The notes under the pieces are model-generated. The model searched no databases, had not been told where the DNA came from, and worked only from the letters and a program-made list of their open reading frames with translations. The translations under genes and the position numbers were made by a program. Below are positions 1 to 32,900 of a DNA stretch of 64,000 nucleotides, one piece after another (position 1 is the stretch's first letter; each line of letters begins with the position of its first letter). This DNA is from Alitta virens (Eukaryota; Annelida; Polychaeta; Phyllodocida; Nereididae), in the NCBI GenBank assembly GCA_932294295.1, contig OW028576.1:44742247-44806246 (forward strand), written 5' to 3'.

Positions 1-60
1 TGATCATTATTAACATTTTTTCTACGTGTTTATTTTAATATATTTTCATACTATTTTCAG

Positions 61-20565
<20,505 letters not shown>

Positions 20566-22460
20566 ATGACGCTGGAACTCGTTGTGACGTCACCATGATC
20601 GAAAATACTGCAACTTCCTGTGATATTTTTAGCTCTATGAGTTTTTATAAATAATCACCAAACACGGTGTAAATATGGGTGGAGTGTTTTAGCAATGATC
20701 ATTGACACAAGTTTGCCATAGCTTTAATCTTTGTATTATGATTAGTGCAAATAACTCTGGATTCTGCTGACACTTTTAATGTCTCATCTTGCTGTGTAAA
20801 TCATTGTAATAGTGGCATGAATGCTGATCAATGTCTATAGGCCTAATGAATCTCAGAGAATAGCAGTAGCTGATATGCAATATTCTTCATGTACTCTCAC
20901 AACATTTTTTAACTTTTCTTTTCCTATTTGACTATGTTTAGCCATCATTTGTGTTTATATGTTATCGAGTATGTATGTTTTTTTATTAGATGTATATGCC
21001 ACTTGGCATTTATTTTATTTTTTGGAAAATAATATTTTATTATTATTATCATAAATTATTACTATATTAAATTATAGAAATTCTCTTTGTCCATACTTAC
21101 TTTTTATTTGTTAGAAAACTTTGATGGCAGTAATATATTAAGGAAACTTTTTTACTGTTGATTTTTGCAATATTTCTTTATTTTGGATATGTATATTGCA
21201 TAATTATATTTTTGTTGACAGTTTATCAATATCAATAATGCAAACGTAATCATCAGAAATGAATTGTTATCAAATAATATACATTAAGCTTTATTCAAAT
21301 AGCTTGCATATCACAATGAACAATATCTCAGGCATTTGTACAATTATGTAAAATGCTCAACGTTCTGCTTTACTGATATTTATGATCAAATGCAATAGCA
21401 AAATTGTAGTACATTTATATAAGTTTTTCTTAATATCAAAATATGCATTTTTCTTAAATCTTGCCATTACCATAATTACCTGATTGGAATCTTGGATGCA
21501 TCATATTATATTCCATGTTTGGTATCAACTATATCATATGCCAGTAAAACCTTTAAAAATGAATACGTCTGTAATAATGTCTATATTTACATATTTTGAA
21601 TTACCTACAGTTTGACTGTTAAGTATCTAACAATTTGAAATATCTTTTGAGCCTTTTAAGTTTTGAGATTCAGTTTATATCGATCATTTAAATAATTAAT
21701 ATCCAAAATTTTTTAATATTATTGAACATTTAATAATATAACCCACTATGATATCAAACAACATTATACAAACATATTATATATTGAGATTGAATAACCG
21801 GTGCAAACAATTAACTTGGTTTTCTATCCTAGCTTTTGAGACCATACATTTTGTAGGTCTACATATCATCTGTGATAACATTTATATTGGGTAAATATAA
21901 ATATATATATATATATCACTGAAGAAAGTTATGAAATCCTTGAAATGGGTTATCATACATTAGCACTTATGGCTGTGCATCTATTGCAATTTATTAGGAG
22001 TATAATTAAACATGATTATTATTTCTGAATCATTATGATGCTGTTTTTCCAGTTGTCTTTATACATTCTGATATATCAGTAAAATTTCATTATTTGACTG
22101 TACTATTGTAATTATATAAATAATGATTTTATTGCATATTGTTTTGTTTAATATTGATTATCCGATGTTTTGTGTGTAAATATGAATATTATATTGATTG
22201 TATGAATATTATATTGATATTGATTGGATCTTGTATATTTACTCTGCTGGAAATAATCCCAAGATTTTAACATACTAGTTTACAAATAATATAGAAATGT
22301 TGTTATTAATATAGTTTTATCTAACTTATGTAAAGATGGGATAAATACTGTTCACTTGATTCATCTATTACTAACCGTCAAATCTTTGTAGATATATTCT
22401 TCACATAATTGTAAATAATTGTCTTCAGAATGTCAATAAACAATATTCTCATATGTCATT
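20566..22460 (+). other. Probable 3' UTR of the TMEM145-like gene
   Basis: Very AT-rich sequence after the stop at 20563-20565, without open frames. A TGTCAATAAACA context at 22435-22440 is the best early poly(A) signal. A longer form could run to 23699. Confidence 0.5.
22435..22440 (+). terminator. Candidate poly(A) signal AATAAA
   Basis: About 1.87 kb after the TMEM145 stop codon, followed by T-rich sequence. A second AATAAA at 23699-23704 is an alternative site. Confidence 0.45.
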
Positions 22461-23969
22461 ATTGTTACTATTTATTACTCAAGTTATAGGTTATCATGAC
22501 TAGAGTTGAGGGTTTTCAATTGCAGGTTGTTTTTGCCTATGTTCTGAGTGACTTATGTTAAGTTGACTGTCTTAGGGGAGTCTTCCAAAGGCACACATCA
22601 TTTTTAAACAAATGTATATATATTATTTTTTGTAAATTGTGCCTAAATAAGTCATCATCATCAAAAAGTACTACAGTACTCATCAAAATTAATTTTACAT
22701 GGCTAGACCATTACTCTTGAAAACACCCTGCTAACTGGAACTAAACCAAAGTGTCTAGCTTGTTGCATATCTCTGAAGTCTGACAATGCTTGTTAGAGTG
22801 AAATTAGAAATTATTGATCTCATGTAAAATAATAATTTTTTTATAATTCAAAACGAGGTTGTCCATGAATACTCCAAAAATTGTTAATTTTCCTATTCAA
22901 GTTTTTTTTTTCTTCTTTTGTAGAATAAATTGATTTTAATGTGGCAATATTTCTTTGAGAATGAGGAACGCACATCTATCAACACAAGACAGACTGCCAT
23001 TGATAATCATTGGAACTAATTAACTTGGTAAAATAATACTTCTGATTAAAATTTTTAAATAGCATGTCCAAATATACTTTAGACACAACAGTCACCAATT
23101 TTCATATTAGTGAACTTACAACAAGATATGGTATTTAAAGTGACATAAAATACCATGGTATGATAACAGTGGATACATTTTGTATCCTCCTAACTGCATA
23201 GTAATATAATCTTACTTTAATTTACCTATTAAGTGCTGTGGCCATCACTTTATTATTCCTATTATTATTATTTTTAACCTTTTTTTGAATGCAACTAAAT
23301 TTATTAACAACTTCTTGTCTCTAGATGATATAACTAAGTTTACAGCAATAATGACAAACAAGGAACCTGAGTTATTAATTAGTTTAGGAAAGTTTCTCCT
23401 TCAAGCTGATGTGTAGAGAAAACCATCTCCTGTATCCACACAGTTATTAATTTAGTTTATTAGTTTATTAGTTATGATGTGCTTGTCATGTTTTGGACTT
23501 TGAGAGTGAAATGTTTTTATTAGCGGCTTGTATTTTTTTCTATTGTGTATGTGGATTTTAAACACGTATTATAAGTTAACTTGGTGGCTGGAACCTTGAT
23601 TATTGAAATTTTATTGCTTTCTGTACTTACATTAATGTCTCTTTCATGTTATCTTTTAACTGAATGACATATGTATCATTTATGATATTTTACATGTCAA
23701 TAAAATCTATATATATTATTCTTTTTTTTTTGCACAAAAGCTTTTCAAGATGTTACACAATTGGTTACAAGAAAGTTCTCAATTTAGCCGCCAATTAAAC
23801 CTAATCAATAAGATACTCAAAGCATGACATATTTCAAATATGGGAAATATTGATGTCTTCCTGAGAAAACATAAATTATAAATGAATTATAATCAACTAT
23901 ATTGAAATAATTTTGGCCCTTGTTAAACCCTAAGCAAAATGTTAATTGAACACTTCAGATCTCTAAAAC
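22461..23969. other. Intergenic or extended 3' UTR
   Basis: AT-rich, no coding signal recognised. Contains the second AATAAA (23699-23704), 266 bp before the ATG of the next gene. No TATA box was recognised for that gene. Confidence 0.5.
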
Positions 23970-26900
23970 ATGGCTGCCTTTAAGTTATTGTCAATTATTG
24001 TAGCTTTGTTAATTGGATATTCAGGTATGTATACTGTGTTTTTAATGATGTAATGCACTGCTTGGATGTTCTTCATTTTGTTCTTCTAACTATTCCTTAT
24101 ACGGTAAAGTTGAATGCAAAAACTAAATTTACGAAGGGTTGGCAGATAAGAAAAATGAACAAATCGCTCTGGATACTTCTTATTGTAATGTAATTAGTAG
24201 TAGAATGGCATTTTTTCTTTGAGGAGATTCAGATTCAGATATATTTATTTAATTGAAAGCTGGTATCAAAAATACAACATTACAATCAGGTTTATTAGAA
24301 CTTGCTTTAAGTAGGGTGATCCTCTAAGACATTTTTGATGTCGCTGCCAAGGGGCCACCCAAGTGTTAATATAAAGAAATTAATTTATCTCTTTCATTAA
24401 TTCTTTTCAATTTCTTTTCTTATGATATATGAATAATAGTACAATGATGATCGTTTAGGTTAAAGAAACCAATTCTTCACTGAAAGAAATTCAGGTTTTT
24501 TAATTTTCCTTCCTAATGTGTGCAATCGGTCATGTTTCTTCAGCCATTTAAATCAGTCATGCTGCAGAATTGGGCATTTTGTAATTTTCTCAAATATTTC
24601 TGATTTATACCATAAAGAAGAGCATTGCCAAATGGAGTGTCACCACCATCTCTGTTGTAACTCCTCCTTGATAAGGAAATATTCTTTATGTGTACTCAAT
24701 ACCTTCCTGCACATGTAATTTACATGGGATTCCATTGTTGTTGACCTGTCAAACATAACATCAAAATTTTAACTTTGTCCATGGCTTTGATAGTGGCATT
24801 ATAAACTTGGATTGAGTTGATTTTGATTTTGCTAAGTTGTTGAGGACACCCAAAGAACATATACATTAAGAATTGCATGTGTCTGGCAGATAAAAAGATA
24901 GACAGCTAGTTTTATGACTCAGAAACCAGCTGTTTCTAACTCGCGTTTATTCATTCAACTTCATTGCAGAGCTTAGCAGCGTCTTAGCATTTAGCGGTTA
25001 GCTGAAATACAAGGAAACTTCACTTAGTTATGATATCCATAAATCATGTATACATTATTGTCTAACTCCACTATGCCACTGAACATATAAGCATGCATTG
25101 TATTTACATACTACTTTATATTGCTGCATAAGCAATTATACATAATGCAAATTTAACACAATGAGAAATGATAATTCAATATACACATAATACATAATGA
25201 TGAGCATACTAGTACTTGCAGAATTATGAATACTAACAAAGAGAAATAAGAACTGAGCAATACACTTACAATTTGTGTCTTGCTGGTCTAGAATCATAAA
25301 TGATGTGAATGATATGAAGTCTTAATCATGAATGATACAACAGCACAAGGAAATGGTCAGGTGAGGTGTGATCATAGAAAAGCTGTGATGTACACAAATT
25401 GGCATGGAATGGAAGACATGGATGAATGAACATAGAAATCACTCAAGCATATTAAACTAATAGTACAGCAAGCAAATTAAATGATAACATGTAAATAATC
25501 TCAAATTGCATTATACAATCCGGTCCAAGTCTGATACAGCTCCCCCTTGAGGACTGCAAGTCCTCAACATTTATTTCAGTCCCTCTTCAAGCAAACATAT
25601 CTTGGAAGCTGGTCGCAGGTAAGTTCCTTGGATCGTCTTGACCTTTGCCGAGCGAATTCGACCATCTGCACTGGGTTGTATTTCAGTGACTCGGCCAAGC
25701 AACCATTGACCACGAGGTAATTTGTCATCCACCAGTATCACAAGGTCATCCACCTGGAGGTTACGCTGTTCAGTCTTCCACTTGTTCCTGACAGTAAGTG
25801 AAGGTAAGTATTCTCTTGTCCAACGACGCCACACGTGATCTGCTAGGACCTGGCACTGACGCCAACGCTTCCTGCTGTCAATGTCACTAGCATCAAATTC
25901 TCCTGCAGGAGCTACTGAAGAGGCACTCCCGTGCAGAAAGTGATTCGGAGTCAGCGCTGTGAAGTCATTCACACTGGAGCTATTGTAAGTCAATGGACGG
26001 CTGTTCAATACTGCTTCTACTTCTGCTAAGGTTGTCCGGAGCACTGATTCAGAGACCACTTGTTCCTTTAACACTGCCTTGAGAGCTGTCTTGACAGATC
26101 TAACAAGACGTTCCCATGCCCCGCCAAAGTGTGGTGCATGAGGTGGAATGAAGTTCCATTTGGTGAACCCTTGCAGAAGGAAGTTGTTGATCTTCTCTTG
26201 ATCAAGCTGTTGCAGGCAATCACGAAGTTCCCTATCAGCACCCTTGAAGTTTGTCCCATTGTCGCTGAAGATCTCGGTGGGTTGCCCACGCCTACTCACA
26301 AAGCAACGAAGCACAAGAATGAAGTCATCCGTCTGTAGTGAATCAGCAAGCTCCAAGTGCACAGATCGGGTGACCATGCAGGTAAAGATACAACCCCACT
26401 TCTTAAGTCTGGAACGTGCTCGTTTCACTATCATTGGCCCAAAATAATCAAGGCCTGTGAATTGGAAAGGACGGGTGTATCCTGCAACACGCTGTGCGGG
26501 CAGGTCAGCCATCAAAGGTACAACTGGTTGTACTGAGCGACGATGGCAATCAAGGCATTCATAAACTATCTTCCTGGCTAATTGTCGACACTTGATTGGC
26601 CAGAATCGCTGTCTCAGGGATGCTACGAGGTGCTCTGGTCCACAGTGTGCTTGTCTGATATGGATATCATTGGCAATAAGCTTGGTAACTTGGTGGTCAT
26701 ACGGTAGCAAGATCTGGTGCTTGAATTCTTCTTTAGTCAAAGCCCTGTTAAGACGGCCACCAACACGTATAATGCTGCATGTAGAATCAAAGAATGGATC
26801 CAATGGTCAAATCTGGCTCTTCTCGTCAATCTCACCTCCCTGTTCGAGTGCAGCATATTCTCTGGAAAATCTGTTTAGTTGAGCCACATGGCCAAGGCTA

Positions 26901-29900
26901 ACTTCAGCATTGTGCAGTTCAGAATTTAGCAGGTACTCATCTTTAACAGGCACAATCTTCTTACTTGAAACTCCAGCACAGAAGTTCAATGCTGCTCGTT
27001 GCACCCAAGCTGTAATTCGACTGAGTCTGTACCATGAAGAGTATCTTTCTGGTTGAACGACTTCTTCAATGCGGTAATGCTGAGTATGATTTTTTGGTCC
27101 TGTGCATATATTCATGCAAACTGCTGTCTTCCGGATTCCATCATCATCTTCCTTAGGTGGTAGTATTTCCGGTTGAGAAGGCCAAGAGTCGTTCATCTGC
27201 CACAGGAATGAAGGACCAAGCATCCACCGGTTTGCTTGACTGAGGATATCAGCTGGCAATCCCCTGGTAGCATCATCGGCTGGATTCTGAGCGGATGGTA
27301 CATACTTCCACTGCTGAGGCTCACTGTTTTCATGTATCTCTGTAATGCGATTGGCAATGAATATCTTCCATCTTCTACTCTCATTCTTAATGTAGCGAAG
27401 AACTGTGATGGCATCAGTCCAGAATATAATCCGTGGAGCTACAAAGGTGTCCATCAAGGCACAAGAGAGTCGTACTGCCATCACCGCCCCTTGGAGTTCA
27501 AGTTTAGGTATCGTCAGAGTCTGTTTGATGGGTGCAACATGCGACCTGGCAGCTACGAAGGAACAGCGGATGCCAATGGAGTCTGTCATCCTAAGGTAAG
27601 CCACGGCTGCAAACCCAGCTTCAGATGCGTCACAAAATACATGTAATTCCAAATCCATACCCTTCTTAAGACCATGATATCTGGGAATTCTTAAGGAAGA
27701 TAAATGATGGAGCTCCCCAAGCCAGTCTCTCCATCCTCGTTGAAGTTCTTCAGGAACAGTTTCATCCCAGTCTGTCCCTCCACGCCAAATTTCTTGTATG
27801 AAACACTTTGCCCTGAACGTAAAAGGAGAGAGAAATCCACATGGGTCATATATGGAACTAACAGCGCTTACAATTGTTCTCTTTGTCTTTGATTCAGAGT
27901 AAGTTGAAGGCTTGAATACAAAGCTGTCTTCCTGGACGTTCCAACCAAGACCAAGTACTCGCTGTGTGGGAAGATCTTCAAGATCCAAGTTGAGTTCAGG
28001 CTGAGACTCAGCTGACTGGGAGATATGATTCAGTACTTCTTCAGATGAAGACATCCATTTCGCCAATTGAAAGCCTTTGCTAAAGAGCACATGTGAAATG
28101 TTGTTCACAAGAGTGATAGCAGTTGGGACATCCTTCACAGATTTCAGCATGTCATCCACGTAAAAGTTTTCAAGTATAGTTTCTCGGACATTTTCATCAA
28201 CATTTTCTTCAACAGCAGCTTGTCTCAAAGCATAGTTCACACAGCATGGAGAGTCCTTCGCCCCAAAGATGTGCACTAACATCTTGTACACTTGGGGAGG
28301 GCCTGGGTGGTTCAAGTCATCCTTCCACAGGAAGCGGAGAGCGTCACTGTCACCTTGAGTCACGTTTACTTGATGAAACATCTCCTTTATATCAGCTACA
28401 ACTGCCACTGGATGCAGTCTAAATTGTTGAAGCACTGTAAACAAGCTGTTAGTGAGGTCAGGTCCAGTCATCAGCTCACTGTTCAAAGAGACACCACTTG
28501 ATTTGGCTGCAGCATCGAAAACCACTCTAAGTTTGTTGGGTTTATTTGGATTTGTGACATAATGATGAGGAAGGTACCACATCTTCTTAGGATGGCCCTT
28601 TTCTTCCATGGATGTCAATTTTCTTGCATAACCATTAGCAATGTAGCCATTCATCACCATACTGTACCGATCCTTCATGTCCGGGTTTGCCGAGAGGCGC
28701 TTGACAAGTGAGGTGAATCTCTTCTCTGCCATTCCTCTGTTGTTGGGCATCTTCTGCTCCTTATCTCTCCAAAGCATGGACACTTCATAATGTCCATCAG
28801 CTAGTCTTGTGTCATCTGTCAGAATTTTTGCTGCACGTTGGTCTTCGATGGACGTAGGTTTCTTGAAATCTGCAGTCACACCAAAGGATTCCGTCATCCA
28901 GAACTTCTCCACCTGCCTACTAAGTTGCATCTCTTCACTCATAACAAGGTTAACATTAGCCTGAATATCCTCCATAGATCTTCCATCAGATCCGCCAATT
29001 ATACACCAGCCCAGTACAGTTCGAATGGCAATAAGTCCATCAGTTGGCCCTTCTCGGTTGTCGGTCTGCAAATGAGCCCTTGGTACATTAGCACCAATTA
29101 AAAGCTTGACTTCACTTGGTGCGACATTACTAAGACCAAGTTTGTTCAGATGCTTCATGTGTTGGAGGTCATTTGCTTGGATTGGAGGACATTTGAAAAC
29201 ACCTGGTCTGGTCCATGCTTCCTTGATCCACAAAGAAGGAGCATCTGGGTCTCCTTGTTCACGGACTGACAAACTAACTCTTGAGGATTTGAGGGAAACT
29301 GATGAACTGAGAGTATTCAAGGTAAGACGCTCCAATTCACCACCAAGTCCAAGGTCTTTGGCTAAATCATCATTTATCAGGGTAATATCACTGCACGAAT
29401 CCAGCAATGCGAAGGTCTTCAGAGTTCTACCATTCTTTCCTTGGACTACAACCGGGAGAACTTGGAAATAAACTTGGTTCAACTCACGGTTAATATTGTT
29501 AACTTGACCCACTGCAGTATTCGTTTGAATGCTTGAAGTTTGTCTTCTCCTATGCAGCGTAGTATGATGCTTCACTCCACAGCCGCTAATTTTGCACAAT
29601 CCTTTCGACATGCAATATGCAATTCTGTGTTTTGGATGAAGACAATTAAAGCATAACTGATGTTGTCTTACAAAGTCATATCTTTCTTCAGCAGTCTTGG
29701 CTAGATAATCCCTGCACTTAGGTAGGTGATGATCCAACGAACACAACTGACAGACATTTGCTGAACGTTGATCGAACATTGGAGTTATGGATGAAGTGTT
29801 CAAAGTAGTAAACCTTGGAGCAGACATCTGTGTATTCTGTTTCTGACGAACCGAAATTGCATATGGATTAAATTCGGATTCAATGCAGTCCCTTAACCAG

Positions 29901-32900
29901 TTTTCCAAGTCAACTAAGTTCGGTTCTCGAACCCGGCATATATTCCTGACATAGTCGTTCCACTTAACTCGCTTGTCCCCGGGAATGCGCCCAGAAGTCC
30001 GCTGCAACACATCCAGGCTGGTCAGTTCACTTGTATAACACATCTGGCGAAGAGTTGTAATGCAATCTCTTATTGCAACATAAAAGTTCCGAAGAGCATA
30101 AGCATCGCCTGATGGTAGAGTATTCCCATCCGTAATCATATCAATGTAGGCACGTGCTACAGCAACACGATGACCAAAGGCAAATTTGAGCTCCTTTAAT
30201 GCAAGTGCATAGTTCCTGCCACTGTAACCCAATCCAAGTACAATTCCTTTGGCTTCACCTTTCACATGTGACTGGAGAAGGTCCATGCGTCTCGTATCAT
30301 TAAGGCCTGGTCTGGAGTGTACTTGTACATAAAATTGTTCAACAAACTGTGGCCATGCTAAAGGCGAACCATCGAAAACTGGCAGTTCAACTTTCGGAAG
30401 ATCTCTCTCTATCTGCAGCATTGCAATTGCTTGACTAAAGTCCCCAGGAGAAGGCTGGTTGTTATTAACAGTTTCTCTCCCAACTACCAAATCATCAATC
30501 CAAGAATCAATGGAATTTTTTATCCGTGTGTTGCTGGCATTTTGAACTTGAGGCATGGCTGTGGCTTGCATACTATCTACAGATCCAGGGTTCCTTGCTT
30601 CAGATGACTGTACAGCAACATAAGATGCAGATGAGGAAGTAGGTGCAGGTACAGAGGAAGCAATTACAGGTGTAGGTGCAGTCATGGAGTTGGACACAGT
30701 CGCAGAGCTGGCTGCAGTCGCAGAGGTGGATACAGTCGCAGAGGTGGACGCCATCGCAGAGGTGGATGCAGTCGCAGAGGTGGACGCCATTGCAGAGGTG
30801 GATGCAGTCGCAGAGGTGGACGCTGTCACAGAGGTGGACGCAGATGCAGTGGTGTATGCTTCATCTGGAGGTACGGATGGCACTGACATGAGTTCAGCTA
30901 TAGCAGACGCTTGCTCATTTTTGATTTCCTTAAGTCTTTCGTCAATCTCACACAAGCATTGTGTCCCTTGTTCGAGATAGTCATTGAATGAATCTTCGGC
31001 TTCTTCAATTGCATCATCTTCATCCAAGGCAGATAAATAATAGTCATGTGCTGTCTGCAACCTTTTCAATTGGCTTGCAATTCGATCCTTGAGAACGTTC
31101 AAAGCAGCAGGAGAATCCTTTAATTTGTCAAACTGGTTGATTGTTCTTGTTACCCAGCCTGCTTGTCGTGATCTGCTTGTCTTCAGCCTTTCAATGTCGG
31201 CCATTTTGTTGAAGTTGAATACAGGTGATCTTGAAGACAAATTCTAACTTTTATGACTCAGAAACCAGCTGTTTCTAACTCGCGTTTATTCATTCAACTT
31301 CATTGCAGAGCTTAGCAGCGTCTTAGCATTTAGCGGTTAGCTGAAATACAAGGAAACTTCACTTAGTTATGATATCCATAAATCATGTATACATTATTGT
31401 CTAACTCCACTATGCCACTGAACATATAAGCATGCATTGTATTTACATACTACTTTATATTGCTGCATAAGCAATTATACATAATGCAAATTTAACACAA
31501 TGAGAAATGATAATTCAATATACACATAATACATAATGATGAGCATACTAGTACTTGCAGAATTATGAATACTAACAAAGAGAAATAAGAACTGAGCAAT
31601 ACACTTACAATTTGTGTCTTGCTGGTCTAGAATCATAAATGATGTGAATGATATGAAGTCTTAATCATGAATGATACAACAGCACAAGGAAATGGTCAGG
31701 TGAGGTGTGATCATAGAAAAGCTGTGATGTACATAAATTGGCATGGAATGGAAGACATGGATGAATGAACATAGAAATCACTCAAGCATATTAAACTAAT
31801 AGTACAGCAAGCAAATTAAATGATAACATGTAAATAATCTCAAATTGCATTAAACAATCCGGTCCAAGTCTGATACAGCTAGTCAGATATACAGCTAGAA
31901 AGATAGATACTTGACTTCAATCCTGCCCAATGGAAATTTGAAGGAATTATTACTATAAGGTCTAGTTTGGATCCCTGTAGCATGCCATGATTTAAAGGCT
32001 TTTTTGTGATTCTTTTTCATTAACTGATTGAGTTGTGCTTGGCAAGTATAAGATAAGACGGATTATTGAACCTTACGCATTTAGTAACGAACAATACCTA
32101 TCTTGCACTATTGACACTCGTCCTACATGACATGCTTTCTGTTGCTTGAAGTTTGCCAAACTATGCAGAAAACTCCCCCATTCACAGGGATAGACTCGTG
32201 ATGTTCTCTCTATACACCTAGAATTATCCTGTGCACTAGCTAGCAATACTCAAATATCCATACCATAGTCAGACATTAATGACCTTATAGGTTAAAACAC
32301 TATAGATATATCAACTAAAACGTAAAAGGTGTACCTTCCAATTTCTTACTTCTTTCATAGTCTTACTACTTAGAGGATATCATGGTCAATTGTTTCAAAG
32401 GCATCTGATTGATTTAGCATGACAAGTCGAAAAGTATGACTACTTAACCTTTAGCTAAACTGGCCATGATCCCATTATGAATTTCGCGTGATTCTACGCT
32501 GGGTATGCAGATTGTTTCATATCTTGCAGATTGTATTGGATTAGATGTTAGTTGATAACATATACTTAAAGCCTTTAAGTTAAAGGCTTTGCCAAGAAAC
32601 AGCGAATTTGACACTGGCGTGGAGTTCTTGTTGACCAGCCCAAGTTTAGCCTTTTTCAAAAGTAGCCTGATTACAGCATGCTACAGCTGTGTGGGGACTT
32701 CACCTAGAACGAGGGCTGTCCATGCAATCTTTTGAGCCATATGGTTTCTGGGCCCAGCTTGCAAGATTTTGACATATCATTAACAACCATTTTAACTTCA
32801 CACTTCAGGTAATTCCCTTGTAATTGTTACTCATTCTATCATCATGATCACATTAAAGGAAAAATCATGAAGCAAAGCCTTTATAATTTTTTGGAAATGT

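Larger units (their letters stand above)
24910..31877 (-). mobile_element. BEL/Pao-type LTR retrotransposon, very young
   Basis: Two 629-bp LTRs (24910-25538 and 31249-31877) differ at only two positions by eye. The element is bounded by the 5-bp target duplication GCTAG (24905-24909 and 31878-31882). It lies antisense in intron 1 of the PAN/Sushi gene. Its coding part holds gag, protease, RT, RNase H and integrase. A purine tract, AAGGGGGAGC on the element strand, abuts the 3' LTR at 25539-25550. The integrase is cut off from the rest by a single in-frame TGA. Confidence 0.93.

Noticed and set aside
30676..30980. Plus-strand frames of 71 and 98 codons with Val-Ala-Glu-Val-Asp repeats
   Set aside because: Shadows of the repetitive gag tract of the BEL/Pao element on the other strand.
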